Shown piece after piece: positions 7,316 to 16,120 of a stretch of 64,000 nucleotides of DNA. The notes below the pieces were generated by a model. It had not been told where the DNA came from. It made no database searches and was given only the letters and a program-made list of their open reading frames with translations. Origin of the DNA: Halapricum hydrolyticum (GTDB taxonomy: Archaea; Halobacteriota; Halobacteria; Halobacteriales; Haloarculaceae); NCBI RefSeq assembly GCF_025517535.1, contig NZ_JAOPKC010000005.1, positions 1-64,000 of the forward strand, given 5' to 3'. How positions within the stretch are numbered: the stretch's first letter is position 1; each line of letters begins with the position of its first letter. The position numbers and the translations under genes are program-made.

Positions 7316-9091
7316 ATGCCGACCAAGGTCGAACGCTGGAAGGACGAAGCCTACGGGATGGAGATACGCGACCACCTCGAACGGTTCGCCTCCGAGGGGT
7401 TCAATTCCATCCCCGAGGACGAACGCGACGCGTGGTTCGAGCGCTTCAAGTGGTGGGGACTGTACCACCAGCGAAAGGGTCAGGAGAGCTACTTCATGCT
7501 GCGTATCGGGACGCCGATGGGCCGGATGACCCCCGAGCAGCTCCGGACCGTCGGTGAGGTGGCCCGCGAGTACGCCACCGGCCCCGTGGACAACCCCGAG
7601 TTCGGCGAGGCGTACGCCGACTTCACGACCCGACAGTCGATACAGCTCCACTGGATCGACATCGAGGACGTGCCCGCCCTCTTCGAGGAACTGGAGGCCG
7701 TGGGCCTCTCGACGATGCAGGCGTGTGGCGACTCCTGGCGCAACATCGTCGGCTCGCCCGTCGCCGGCCGCGACGCCGACGAGCACGTCGACGTCTGGCC
7801 CATCGTCCAGGAGCTCCACGACCGGTTCAAGGGCAACGACCTCTACACGAACCTACCCCGGAAGTGGAAGGTCGCGGTCACCGGCGACTACCGCGGCGCG
7901 GGTCAGGGTGACATCAACGACCTGGCGTTCGAACCCGCTGTCAAGGAGCGAAACGGGGAGACGATCGAGGGGTTCAACGTCCGCGTCGGCGGCGGCCTCG
8001 CTCGCAAGGAGCCCCGCTTTGCCCGGGACATCGACGTCTTCTGCCGCCCCGAGAACGTCCCCGCGGTCGCGGCCGGCCTCTCCGGGCTCTTCCGGGACTA
8101 CGGCGACCGCGAAGACCGGTTCAACGCCCGGATGAAGTTCCTGGTCGACGAGTGGGGGCCCGAGAAGGTCCGGTCGGTCCTCCAGGAGGAGTACGTCGAC
8201 GACGAGTTGCCGGCCGCAGGAGAAGATCTCCGCGAGAACTACGACTACAACGCCGGCCGCGCCGACGCGCCGGGCGATTACGTCGGCGTCTACGAGCAGC
8301 GCGACGGCCAGCACTTCGTCGGCCTCTCCGTGCTGGTCGGGCGGATGGCCGCCGGGGACGTGATCGAACTCGCCGATCTGGCCGACGCCTACGACTCTTC
8401 GATGATCGGCCTGACCCAGCGCCAGAACGTCATCGTCGGGGACATCGCCGACGAGGACCTCTCGGAATTCCTCGAGGAGTCGCTACTCGAGGAGTTTTCG
8501 CCCGACCCCCATCCGTTCATGCGGGGATCGATCGCGTGTACCGGCACCGAGTACTGCTCACTGTCGATCGTCGAGACGAAAAACAGGATGGTCAGGTACG
8601 CGCGCTGGCTGCGGGACAACGTTTCCGTCCCCGCGGGCGTCGAGGACTTCCACATCCACCTCTCGGGCTGTACCGCCTCCTGCGCCCAGCCCCAGATCGC
8701 CGACGTCAGCCTGCGCGGGATGAAAACCCGCAAGGACGGCGACGCAGTCGAGGCCTTCGATATCGGGCTCGGCGGTGGCCTCGGCGAGAACCCGCGGTTC
8801 GCCGACTGGGTGGAGATGCGCGTGCCCGCTGACGAGGTGCCGGGATACGTCGCTAACCTGCTCGCGGCATACGAGCGCGAACGCGAGGACGGCGAGTCCT
8901 TCCGGTCGTTCGTCGCCGATCGCGACGAGGACGACCTCGCCGACCTCGCCGACCCCGAGGAGACGAGTTACGAGGATCCGTACCTCGCGAACACGAAGAT
9001 GACGTGGTACCCCTACGCCGAGGACGACGCGATGAGCGCCTCGCCCGCGCCGACGGGCCCGAACGACGAACCCCTCGCGACCGACGATTGA
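7316..9091 (+). CDS. nirA: Ferredoxin-dependent nitrite/sulfite reductase, assimilatory
   Basis: A 591-residue siroheme/4Fe-4S enzyme that reduces nitrite to ammonium, or sulfite to sulfide, by six electrons from ferredoxin. Two repeated ferredoxin-like and nitrite/sulfite reductase halves are visible. The four cluster cysteines lie in CTGTEYC (C408, C414) and SGCTASC (C452, C456), the last bridging the cluster and siroheme. The length matches plant/cyanobacterial-type NirA. Neighbours make siroheme, and a ferredoxin gene closes the cluster. Nitrite is preferred by analogy with haloarchaeal nas loci, but no nitrate reductase is in the window and cysteine synthesis genes are nearby. The substrate therefore stays open. 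Confidence 0.88.
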   Translation: MPTKVERWKDEAYGMEIRDHLERFASEGFNSIPEDERDAWFERFKWWGLYHQRKGQESYFMLRIGTPMGRMTPEQLRTVGEVAREYATGPVDNPEFGEAYADFTTRQSIQLHWIDIEDVPALFEELEAVGLSTMQACGDSWRNIVGSPVAGRDADEHVDVWPIVQELHDRFKGNDLYTNLPRKWKVAVTGDYRGAGQGDINDLAFEPAVKERNGETIEGFNVRVGGGLARKEPRFARDIDVFCRPENVPAVAAGLSGLFRDYGDREDRFNARMKFLVDEWGPEKVRSVLQEEYVDDELPAAGEDLRENYDYNAGRADAPGDYVGVYEQRDGQHFVGLSVLVGRMAAGDVIELADLADAYDSSMIGLTQRQNVIVGDIADEDLSEFLEESLLEEFSPDPHPFMRGSIACTGTEYCSLSIVETKNRMVRYARWLRDNVSVPAGVEDFHIHLSGCTASCAQPQIADVSLRGMKTRKDGDAVEAFDIGLGGGLGENPRFADWVEMRVPADEVPGYVANLLAAYEREREDGESFRSFVADRDEDDLADLADPEETSYEDPYLANTKMTWYPYAEDDAMSASPAPTGPNDEPLATDD

Positions 9092-9092
9092 G

Positions 9093-9398
9093 ATGGCCGA
9101 CCGCATACTGAAGGCCAACGCCTTCACGACGTTCGATCTCCTGGAAGGGCGTGTCGAGGGCCACGGCTTCGCCGAGCAAGCGCCCGCCGTGCTCAACGTC
9201 CGGACTGCCCGTCGCGATCCCGACGAAGTCACGCTTGAACTCGAACTCGACAACGTCGACCTCGATTCGGTGCCGCCACACGCCGACCGCGTGACGCTCT
9301 CGTCTTCCGAGGCCCGGACCCTCGCGACTGAACTCCGCGAGGCAGCAGACCGCATCGATGCGACGAACCGTGCTGGCGACGGCGGTGAGAGTGCATGA
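9093..9398 (+). CDS. DUF6360-like small protein of the nirA cluster
   Basis: 101 residues starting one base after the reductase stop, and overlapping the next gene by ATGA at 9395-9398. The sequence (KANAFTTFDLLEGRVEGHGF early on, then a beta strand rich in LELELDNVDLD and a helix with EARTLATELREAADR) resembles the haloarchaeal DUF6360 group as I remember it. No catalytic motif or cysteine is present. Tight coupling on both sides suggests it is made in step with the reductase and could help it or siroheme delivery. That role is inference. Confidence 0.7.
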   Translation: MADRILKANAFTTFDLLEGRVEGHGFAEQAPAVLNVRTARRDPDEVTLELELDNVDLDSVPPHADRVTLSSSEARTLATELREAADRIDATNRAGDGGESA

Positions 9399-10939
9399 CC
9401 GAACAGGCGCTGATCGTCGCGGCCCACGGCTCCCATCGCAACCCTGACTCCGCGACCCCGACGCTCGAACACGCTGACGCCATCCGTGAACGCGGGTGCT
9501 TCGACCAGGTCCGGGCTGCGTTCTGGAAGGAGTCACCGAGTTTCCGCTCGGTCGTGCGGACGGTCGATTCCGAGACGGCCTACGTCGTCCCCCTGTTCGT
9601 GAGCGAGGGCTATTTCGTCGATCGGGTCCTCCCGCGTGAGTTCGGACTCGGGATCGAGGACGTGGCGGGCGAACCGATCGAACCCGAACTGGTCTACACC
9701 GAGCCCGTCGGTACCCACCCGGCGATGACCGACGTGATCGCGTCCCGAGCCCGCCGTCTGCTCGGTGACGTAGCCGAGGAGACGGCCGCGCTCGCGGTCG
9801 TCGGCCACGGGACCGAGCGCAATCCCAACAGCGCCGAGGCCGTCTACGATCACGTCGCTGCCCTCGAATCGCGAACCGACTTCGCGGAGGTCGGCGCGCT
9901 GTTCATGGACGAGGCGCCGTACGTCTCCGAGGCCCTCGACCGCTTCGCAGCCGCGGAGATCGCCGTCGTCCCGCTGTTCGTCGCCGACGGCTTTCACACC
10001 CGCGACGAGATCCCCGAACTCCTGGGGATTACCGACGACCCGCAATCGGGGTATCCCGTCCCCGGCGAGGTCGATGGCCGGCGGATCTGGTACGCCTCGG
10101 CCGTCGGTACCGACCCGCTCGTACCCGAGGTGATCCTGGAACGGGTCGCAGAGGCCGGTGCCGACGTGGATCGGGACGCCGATCGGGAGACGGCGGTCCG
10201 GCCCGACGCAGCCGAGGCCTTCCTGTCGTGGCTCGATCGGGCCCGCTGTGAGGGCGACAGCCGCGGCCGGGAGTGGGGCGACCTCCTCGTGACCGGGGAC
10301 GGCGACGCCTACGAACTGCGCCACTGCGCCGACCGCGACGCCGACCGCGAGACCCTAATCGAGCGCGACCCCGACACGTTCAGACGATTCGTCCGCAGCG
10401 ACGACGAGGGCCGCTTTCGGCCGTTTGCCGGCGAGCGATCGCTCCCCACGGGGTGGGTGTTGCCGGACCTGGATTCGAGGGAGCTTCTCGGAGCACTCGC
10501 GGCGGTGTACCCGGCCGCCATCGAGATCTGGGCCGACGATCCCGAACCCGTCCCCTTCCAGGAGGTAGCCGCGCGCCAGACCGGGATCTACGCTGGCGTT
10601 GCCGACCTCTCCGGTGCGGAACTCCGCGATCTCACGACTGCGGTGTGTGGCAACTGCGCCAAGCGCCGCGAGTGGGACGAGCGCGCGGACGGGGACCGGC
10701 TGCCCGACCGCAGCGAGACCGGCGATCCGGCAGGCGACGGCGGGACCGAACTCCCCTGTCGCGAACCGTGTTCGTTCCTCGTCGCCGCGGCCCGTGAGAT
10801 ACTGGAGGCAGACCACGCAGGCGCACAGCTGTCCGACCACCGCGACGCCGACGTGCCGCCGGGCGATCTGCCCGATCCGGACAACCGATACCGGGTCCGC
10901 TACCGGCGGGCACGCGGCACCCTTTCTACCCCAGACTAA
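9395..10939 (+). CDS. cbiX: CbiX-type sirohydrochlorin chelatase with DR2241-like C-terminal domain
   Basis: 514 residues with two tandem CbiX chelatase halves: the first opens with LIVAAHGSHRNPDS and the second with VVGHGTERNPNSAEAVYDH, each with the active-site His. These insert iron into sirohydrochlorin to give siroheme. From about residue 270 a third domain (DR2241-like) follows. It ends with four cysteines, CGNC and CREPC, that may hold an Fe-S cluster or zinc. The start overlaps the preceding gene by ATGA and the stop overlaps the next start by one base (TAATG), so translation is coupled. The C-terminal domain's role is unknown. Confidence 0.85.
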   Translation: MTEQALIVAAHGSHRNPDSATPTLEHADAIRERGCFDQVRAAFWKESPSFRSVVRTVDSETAYVVPLFVSEGYFVDRVLPREFGLGIEDVAGEPIEPELVYTEPVGTHPAMTDVIASRARRLLGDVAEETAALAVVGHGTERNPNSAEAVYDHVAALESRTDFAEVGALFMDEAPYVSEALDRFAAAEIAVVPLFVADGFHTRDEIPELLGITDDPQSGYPVPGEVDGRRIWYASAVGTDPLVPEVILERVAEAGADVDRDADRETAVRPDAAEAFLSWLDRARCEGDSRGREWGDLLVTGDGDAYELRHCADRDADRETLIERDPDTFRRFVRSDDEGRFRPFAGERSLPTGWVLPDLDSRELLGALAAVYPAAIEIWADDPEPVPFQEVAARQTGIYAGVADLSGAELRDLTTAVCGNCAKRREWDERADGDRLPDRSETGDPAGDGGTELPCREPCSFLVAAAREILEADHAGAQLSDHRDADVPPGDLPDPDNRYRVRYRRARGTLSTPD

Positions 10940-11775
10940 TGGCTATGACAACGAACGGAACTGTCTATCTCGTCGGTGCCGGCCCGGGCGATCCCGAGCT
11001 CCTGACGGTTCGAGCCCGCCGCCTGCTCGACGAGGCCGACGTCGTCTTCCACGATTCGCTCGTGGGGGACGGCGTCGTCGAATCGATACCCGACCGGGTG
11101 CGCGCCGAGCACGTCGGCAAACGCGCCGACGGCGAGCGCACGCCGCAGGCGGCGATCAACGAGCGACTCGTCTGTGAGGCCTCAGCGGGCCGGGACGTGG
11201 TTCGGCTGAAGGGTGGTGACCCGACTGTCTTCGCCCGCGGCGGCGAGGAGGCCGAACACCTCGCGCGCCACGGGGTCCCCTTCGAGATCGTCCCCGGGAT
11301 CACGAGCGCCGTCGCGGGGCCCGGCGTGGCCGGCATTCCGGCGACCCACCGGGATCACGCCTCGGCGTTCGTCGTCGTTACGGGTCACGAAGACCCGAGC
11401 AAGGACGACTCGTCCCTCGACTGGGACGCCCTCTCCGGGATCGTCGCCACCGGCGGGACGCTGGTGATCCTGATGGGGGTCGGCCGCCTGCCCGACAACG
11501 TGGCCGCACTCAGGGAGGGGGCGGTCGGGCCCGACACCCCCGTAGCGATGGTCGAGCGCGCGACCCTGGCTGACGAACGGGTCGTCACGGGGACGATCGA
11601 CACGATCGTCGACCGGGCCGAGGCAGCGGGGATCGAACCGCCAGCCGTGACCGTCGTCGGCGACGTGGTCGACGTCCGCGAGACGGTCGCCCATTGCCTC
11701 GGCGAGGAAGGGACGGCCGCCGAGACTCCCTCCGCCGGGCGGGGCGAGGAACTCGCGGGGGTGAACCACCGATGA
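10939..11775 (+). CDS. cobA: Uroporphyrinogen-III C-methyltransferase (SUMT)
   Basis: A 278-residue SAM-dependent enzyme methylating uroporphyrinogen III at C2 and C7 to precorrin-2, the first step toward siroheme. Family motifs are clear: VYLVGAGPGDPELLT at the N terminus, VVFHDSLV, VRLKGGDPTVFARGGEE, EIVPGITSA and GIPATHRDHA. The length fits a stand-alone SUMT. Its ATG overlaps the CbiX stop (TAATG) and its TGA overlaps the next ATG (ATGA). Together with the dehydrogenase at 5838-6479 and the chelatase just upstream, the whole siroheme branch is present in this window. The acidic C-terminal tail is typical of halophiles. Confidence 0.93.
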   Translation: MAMTTNGTVYLVGAGPGDPELLTVRARRLLDEADVVFHDSLVGDGVVESIPDRVRAEHVGKRADGERTPQAAINERLVCEASAGRDVVRLKGGDPTVFARGGEEAEHLARHGVPFEIVPGITSAVAGPGVAGIPATHRDHASAFVVVTGHEDPSKDDSSLDWDALSGIVATGGTLVILMGVGRLPDNVAALREGAVGPDTPVAMVERATLADERVVTGTIDTIVDRAEAAGIEPPAVTVVGDVVDVRETVAHCLGEEGTAAETPSAGRGEELAGVNHR

Positions 11776-12827
11776 GCGACGCGCCCGGCGAGTGGCCGCT
11801 CAAACGCCTCATGACCGAGGTAGTCGGCTCCGGCAGCAAGTCCGCCGAGGACATGACCCGCGAGCAGGCGACCGAAGCGATGACGCGGATCGTCGAGGGT
11901 GATCCCGATCCGACGACGCTCGGCGCGTTCTGGCTCGCCAACCGCTGGAAGCACAACACGCCGACTGAACTCGCCGCGTTCACCGACGTGATGGCCCAGC
12001 GAGTCGAGCGCACCGTGCCCGACGTCGACCCGGTCGACTGCGGCGCGAACTACGACGGCAAAGCGCGGACGGCCATCCTCGGGGTCGCAGCGGGTGTCGT
12101 CGCGGCTGCCGCGGGTACGCCCGTCGTCGTCCACTCCGGCGACCGTGTCCCGACACAGAAGGACGACGCCTACAAGCACGTCCTCGATGAGCTCGGGGTC
12201 CGCACCGAGCTCCGGCCCGGCGAGTCGGCCGAGATGGTCGAGGAGACTGGCTTCGGCTTCTACTACCAGCCGGCGTTCAACCCCGCCGTCGACGCACTCG
12301 CCGACCGCCGGGATCGGATGGGCGTCCGCACGTTCCTCAACACCGTCGAGACGCTGGCCAACCCGGCCGGCGCGAGCGTCCATCTGGGCTCGTTCTATCA
12401 CCTCGCGTTCGCCAAGAAGGTGATCGAGACACTGCAGCGCAGCCGGGCACACGACCCGGATCGAATCATCATGTTCCAGGGACTGGAAGGCTACGACGAC
12501 ATCCGGCCAGGGTACACGAAGTTCGCTGAATGGACGCCCGAGGGTGGACTCGCTGACGACGAGATCGAGACCGCCGAGTACGGCATGGACTTCGAGAACG
12601 AGGACCTGGCAGTCCCGGACGTGGCCGCCGATAGCGCCCGACTCACCCGGGCGGTTCTCGGTGGCGAGCGGACGGACCACTGGCGCGACGCCGTCGCGCT
12701 GAACGCCGCGGTCCGGATCTACGCCGGTGGCGACGCTGATTCCCTCGACGGCGGTCTCGACGCCGCTCGCGAGGTCATCGACGACGGTTCGGCCGCGGCC
12801 GTCCTCGGAGAACTGCGGGGGTTCTGA
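11772..12827 (+). CDS. TrpD-like (TrpD2/YbiB-type) phosphoribosyltransferase-family protein
   Basis: 351 residues from the ATG at 11772, which overlaps the SUMT stop by ATGA; a longer in-frame extension upstream lies inside the SUMT gene and is rejected. The fold matches anthranilate phosphoribosyltransferase: a helical N-terminal domain (KLRLMTEVV-like helices, then LGAFWLANRW) and a glycine/alanine-rich active-site region (GVAAGVVAAAAGTPVVVHSGDRV). The Gly-rich PRPP loop of true TrpD is changed (DCGANYDGK), as in TrpD2/YbiB relatives, which can bind nucleic acid and lack TrpD activity. Its place inside a siroheme operon suggests a role unrelated to tryptophan, still unknown. Confidence 0.75.
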   Translation: MSDAPGEWPLKRLMTEVVGSGSKSAEDMTREQATEAMTRIVEGDPDPTTLGAFWLANRWKHNTPTELAAFTDVMAQRVERTVPDVDPVDCGANYDGKARTAILGVAAGVVAAAAGTPVVVHSGDRVPTQKDDAYKHVLDELGVRTELRPGESAEMVEETGFGFYYQPAFNPAVDALADRRDRMGVRTFLNTVETLANPAGASVHLGSFYHLAFAKKVIETLQRSRAHDPDRIIMFQGLEGYDDIRPGYTKFAEWTPEGGLADDEIETAEYGMDFENEDLAVPDVAADSARLTRAVLGGERTDHWRDAVALNAAVRIYAGGDADSLDGGLDAAREVIDDGSAAAVLGELRGF

Positions 12828-12828
12828 G

Positions 12829-13200
12829 ATGACGGATGACGAACCGATCAAGCACGACGAGGGGGAAGATGGCGACCCGATTCGACCGAGCGAGATCGGC
12901 GGGACGGACGCGCCGCCGATCGAGGCCAAGCCATACAAGATCGTCTTCGAGGCCAATCTCTGTATCGGGGCGGGCAAGTGCGCTGCCCACTCCCCGCACT
13001 GGGATCTCGATCTCGACACCGGTCTGGCCCGACCGAGCACGTACTACATTGACGAGAGTGACCTGGCGCACCACGTCGACGCCGCCGAGAGCTGTCCGGC
13101 CAAGAACGGCCGCGGCGTGATCCACGTGGTCGACCGCCGGACGGACGAGGAGGTCGCGCCCGATCCCGAGGGTGACGGCCGGCTCAGCGTCGAGTGGTAA
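12829..13200 (+). CDS. Ferredoxin-like protein with three cluster cysteines
   Basis: 123 residues from the ATG at 12829, one base after the preceding stop; an upstream extension is out of keeping with the operon. A disordered acidic N-terminal 35 residues precedes the domain. Cysteines lie at C45 and C51 in LCIGAGKC and at C89 in AESCPAKNG, the pattern of single-cluster [3Fe-4S] or [4Fe-4S] ferredoxins of the Fer4_15 type. It closes the siroheme/nirA operon, so it is a good candidate for the electron donor of the reductase, or a partner of the TrpD-like protein. Only three Cys are seen in the cluster region, which favours a [3Fe-4S] cluster. Confidence 0.8.
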   Translation: MTDDEPIKHDEGEDGDPIRPSEIGGTDAPPIEAKPYKIVFEANLCIGAGKCAAHSPHWDLDLDTGLARPSTYYIDESDLAHHVDAAESCPAKNGRGVIHVVDRRTDEEVAPDPEGDGRLSVEW

Positions 13201-13227
13201 GCGACGTCGTAGCGTCCTTCTCGACAG

Positions 13228-13530
13228 TCACTCCTCGTCGTGGACTTCGACCTCGAAGTCCTCAAGCGTGTTGCCCTGCCGGACGAGCTTCTCGGCGACG
13301 ACGAACTTCTCCATCCGGTCGAGCCGTTCCCAGTCGAGTTCCTCGGGCGGCGACGCCTCGAACTCCTCGTACTGTTCGAGGACGCCCGCGTGGACGAAAC
13401 GAGCAAACTCGCCGCAGTTCGGACACCGGATCGAGAAATGGGAGACGTTGTACTCCCGCGTCAGCGTGTGATCGAGACAGCTCGAACAGCGGTAGGTGGT
13501 CGACGGCACTGGCCGTGCTAGGTGTCGCAC
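13228..13530 (-). CDS. Zinc-ribbon hypothetical protein
   Basis: A 100-residue protein with a zinc ribbon in its first half: CSSC near residue 15 and CPNC near 36. An acidic helical tail follows (EYEEFEASPPEELDWERLDRM and onwards). It lies 22 bases after the stop of the thiamine kinase gene on the same strand and probably shares that message. It faces the ferredoxin gene end-to-end with only 27 bases between. Such small haloarchaeal zinc-ribbon proteins have no assigned function; RNA, DNA or protein binding is possible. Confidence 0.7.
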   Translation of the reverse strand: MRHLARPVPSTTYRCSSCLDHTLTREYNVSHFSIRCPNCGEFARFVHAGVLEQYEEFEASPPEELDWERLDRMEKFVVAEKLVRQGNTLEDFEVEVHDEE

Positions 13531-13552
13531 ACGCTTGATTGCAGCGGCGCGA

Positions 13553-14854
13553 CTACGCGATCGTCTCAGCCAGCGTCACGACGCGTTCCCGCAGTGTGGG
13601 CGCGCGTTCAGCGAGGACAATCGTCGAGGACGCTCGACGGTCGAGCAGCGCGACCGTCTCCGGACCGATTGCGTCTTCGACGCGGCCGGGTCCGCCGTCG
13701 CGTTCGAGATCGATCGTCCCCCATTCCAGTTCTTTCAGTGCCGCCTCGACCCGTGAATCGTTGCGACAGCGGCAGGCGAACGACAGTGCCGGACGCTCTT
13801 CGCGGGCGTTGAGCAACAGTTCGGCGGTCCGACCCGACGCGCCGAACCGGACGCCGCGATTGGGTCGGAGTCCCGACAGCGTCCGGGCGACCCGCCCCTC
13901 GACGGCTGCGACGTCGTGTTCGTGCTCGGCGTAGGGGGTCGCTCCAACTACGTCCAGTCCGGCCGCGTCAACGACGGGCGTGACGTCCCGATCGATCAGC
14001 GCCGCGACGATCCCCTCGACGGTTTCGGCAGTCCGCTCGCGAGCGGCTCGATCGCGCGCCTCGACGGTGTGGTGGACTGCGCCCGCCCCCTCGCCGACGT
14101 CGAGGTTGTACCGGATCGCCCGCGAGAGCAGGTCGACGCCTGACTCGACGGCGGCCGCGAGATTGTCGCCGTGAGACAGCCGCGTCGCGACCGCGCTCGA
14201 GAGCGTACAGCCCGAGCCGTGCGTCGAGTCGGTGTCGACCCGGGGGTGGCGGATCGTCGTCACGTCTTCGTCGGTGACGAGCACGTCCGTCACCTCCGGG
14301 ACCGGAATGTGGCCACCTTTGACCAGCGCGGCGTCGGCCCCCATCTCTACGAGTCGCTGGCCTACCTCGCGGGCTTCGCCCTCGTTTTCGGGGTCGATCC
14401 CGGTCAGGACGGCCGCCTCATCGGCGTTGGGCGTGACCAGCGTCGACTCGGCGATCAGCGCCTCGTAGGCGTCCTCCGCGTCGGGCTCGAGCAGCCGGTC
14501 CCCCGAGGCGGCGACCATCACGGGATCGACCACGAGGTTCGGCAGCCGATCGGCGTACCCGCGGACGGTCTCGATGACGTCTTCGGTCGCGAGCATCCCC
14601 GTCTTGACCGCCGCCACGTCGAAGTCATCGAACACGGCGTCGATCTGCGCCTCGATGTCTTCGATCGGGAGCAGATGTGAGCCGTGGACGCCGCGGGTGT
14701 TCTGTGCGGTGACGCTGGTGATCGCGCTCGTCCCGAACGCGCCGCCGGCTTCGATCGTCTTGAGGTCGGCCTGGATACCGGCCCCGCCGCCGGAGTCGCT
14801 GCCCGCGATGGTCAACACGACCGGCGGCGACACGGGGGCTTCCTGTCGAGCCAT
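13553..14854 (-). CDS. thiD: Bifunctional HMP(-P) kinase / thiamine-phosphate synthase (ThiD-ThiN fusion)
   Basis: 433 residues from the ATG at 14854 (MARQEAPVSPP). Residues about 8-265 are the ribokinase-fold ThiD domain, with AGSDSGGGAGIQADLKT at the HMP site, VDPVMVAASG, and the ATP/anion site DSTHGSGCTLSSA. It phosphorylates hydroxymethylpyrimidine and its phosphate. The C-terminal 165 residues match archaeal ThiN, which joins HMP-PP and thiazole phosphate (GVRFGASGRTAELLLNA region). ThiD-ThiN fusions are usual in archaea that lack ThiE. The next gene downstream is the zinc-ribbon protein. There are about 80 bases between this start and the cystathionine synthase stop. Confidence 0.92.
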   Translation of the reverse strand: MARQEAPVSPPVVLTIAGSDSGGGAGIQADLKTIEAGGAFGTSAITSVTAQNTRGVHGSHLLPIEDIEAQIDAVFDDFDVAAVKTGMLATEDVIETVRGYADRLPNLVVDPVMVAASGDRLLEPDAEDAYEALIAESTLVTPNADEAAVLTGIDPENEGEAREVGQRLVEMGADAALVKGGHIPVPEVTDVLVTDEDVTTIRHPRVDTDSTHGSGCTLSSAVATRLSHGDNLAAAVESGVDLLSRAIRYNLDVGEGAGAVHHTVEARDRAARERTAETVEGIVAALIDRDVTPVVDAAGLDVVGATPYAEHEHDVAAVEGRVARTLSGLRPNRGVRFGASGRTAELLLNAREERPALSFACRCRNDSRVEAALKELEWGTIDLERDGGPGRVEDAIGPETVALLDRRASSTIVLAERAPTLRERVVTLAETIA

Positions 14855-14935
14855 ACCTTCGTCTATTCGGGGCTGATACAAAGCGGTAGTGGAACCGGTT
14901 CTGAGGCGGGCAGTCGCCCTCAACCTCGCTGGGTA

Positions 14936-16120
14936 TCAGCGATCGAGCGCGGCGTCGATCGCCCCCGCCAGGTCGGCCCGCAGGTCCTCGATGGCTTCCA
15001 GGCCGACGCTGACGCGGACCAGCCCGTCGGTGACGCCCGCGTCCAGGCGCTGCTCGCGCGGGACGGCCGCGTGGGTCATCGTCGCCGGCTGTTCGAGCAG
15101 ACTCTCGACGCCGCCGAGGCTCTCCGCGAGCGTGAACACCTCGGTGCTCGAGACGAGTCGCTCGGTCGCCTCCAGCGAGCCGTCGAGTTCGAAACTCACC
15201 ATCCCGCCGAAGGCGTCCATCTGCCGGGCCGCCAGTTCGTGCTGTGGATGCGATTCGAGCCCGGGATAGTACACCCGCTCGATCGCCGGGTGGTCTTCGA
15301 GCCACGCCGCCAGCGTCCGGGCGTTCTCGCTGTGGCGTTCCATCCGCACCGGCAGGGTCTTGGTGCCGCGAAGGACCAGAAAGCAGGCGAACGGATCCGG
15401 CGTCGCGCCGACGCTATTCTGGTAAAAGCCCAGCCGCTCGTCCAGCTCTGGATCGTCGGTGATCAGTGCGCCACCGACCACGTCGGAGTGGCCACCGAGA
15501 TACTTCGTCAGCGAGTGTGCGACGATGTCCGCGCCGTGTTCCAGGGGCCGCTGTAGCGCCGGGGTCGCGAAGGTGTTGTCGACCGCCAGCAGGGCGTCGG
15601 CGGCCTCGGCCACCTCGGCCATCGCGTCGAGATCGATCACCTGCAACAGCGGGTTGGTCGGCGTCTCAATCCAGAGCAACTCCGTCGCGGGCGTGACCGC
15701 CCCGGCGACCGCGTCGGGATCGGTCGTGTCCACGAAGGAAAACCGGAGGTCGTAGTCCTCGTAGACCTCGGTGAAGAGCCGGTGGGTCCCGCCGTAGACA
15801 TCCTCGCCGACGACGACGTGGTCGCCGGCTTCGAGCAGATTGAGGACGGTGTTGATCGCGGCCATCCCGCTGGCGAAGGCGCGACCGTATTCGCCGCCTT
15901 CGAGGCTGGCGAGGTTGTCCTCCAGAGCCGTCCGCGTCGGGTTGCCCGTCCGGGAGTACTCATAGCCCCGATGCTCGCCGGGGCCGTCCTGGGCGAACGT
16001 CGAGGACGCGTAGATGGGCGTCATGACCGCGCCCGTCTCCGGGTCGGGGTGCTGGCCAGCGTGGATCGCGCGCGTGGCGAACTCGGTGTCGTCTTTCGAT
16101 GGGGACGGCTCGTCGCTCAT
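14936..16120 (-). CDS. Cystathionine gamma-synthase/lyase family PLP enzyme
   Basis: 394 residues from the ATG at 16120, which overlaps the stop of the cysteine synthase gene by ATGA; an ATG 15 bases upstream is possible but lies inside that gene. This is the Cys/Met-metabolism PLP family: YSRTGNPTR at the substrate site, the PLP-phosphate-binding region FASGMAAI, D181 in DNTFATP facing the pyridine nitrogen, and K206 in SLTKYLGGHSD as Schiff-base lysine. It may make cystathionine from O-acylhomoserine or cleave it to cysteine. Translational coupling to a CysK/CBS-type gene favours reverse transsulfuration, but sequence alone cannot separate the two. Confidence 0.88.
   Translation of the reverse strand: MSDEPSPSKDDTEFATRAIHAGQHPDPETGAVMTPIYASSTFAQDGPGEHRGYEYSRTGNPTRTALEDNLASLEGGEYGRAFASGMAAINTVLNLLEAGDHVVVGEDVYGGTHRLFTEVYEDYDLRFSFVDTTDPDAVAGAVTPATELLWIETPTNPLLQVIDLDAMAEVAEAADALLAVDNTFATPALQRPLEHGADIVAHSLTKYLGGHSDVVGGALITDDPELDERLGFYQNSVGATPDPFACFLVLRGTKTLPVRMERHSENARTLAAWLEDHPAIERVYYPGLESHPQHELAARQMDAFGGMVSFELDGSLEATERLVSSTEVFTLAESLGGVESLLEQPATMTHAAVPREQRLDAGVTDGLVRVSVGLEAIEDLRADLAGAIDAALDR

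Noticed and set aside
11385..13040. Long minus-strand frame across SUMT and the TrpD-like gene
   Set aside because: Mirror of well-supported plus-strand genes; no independent motifs.
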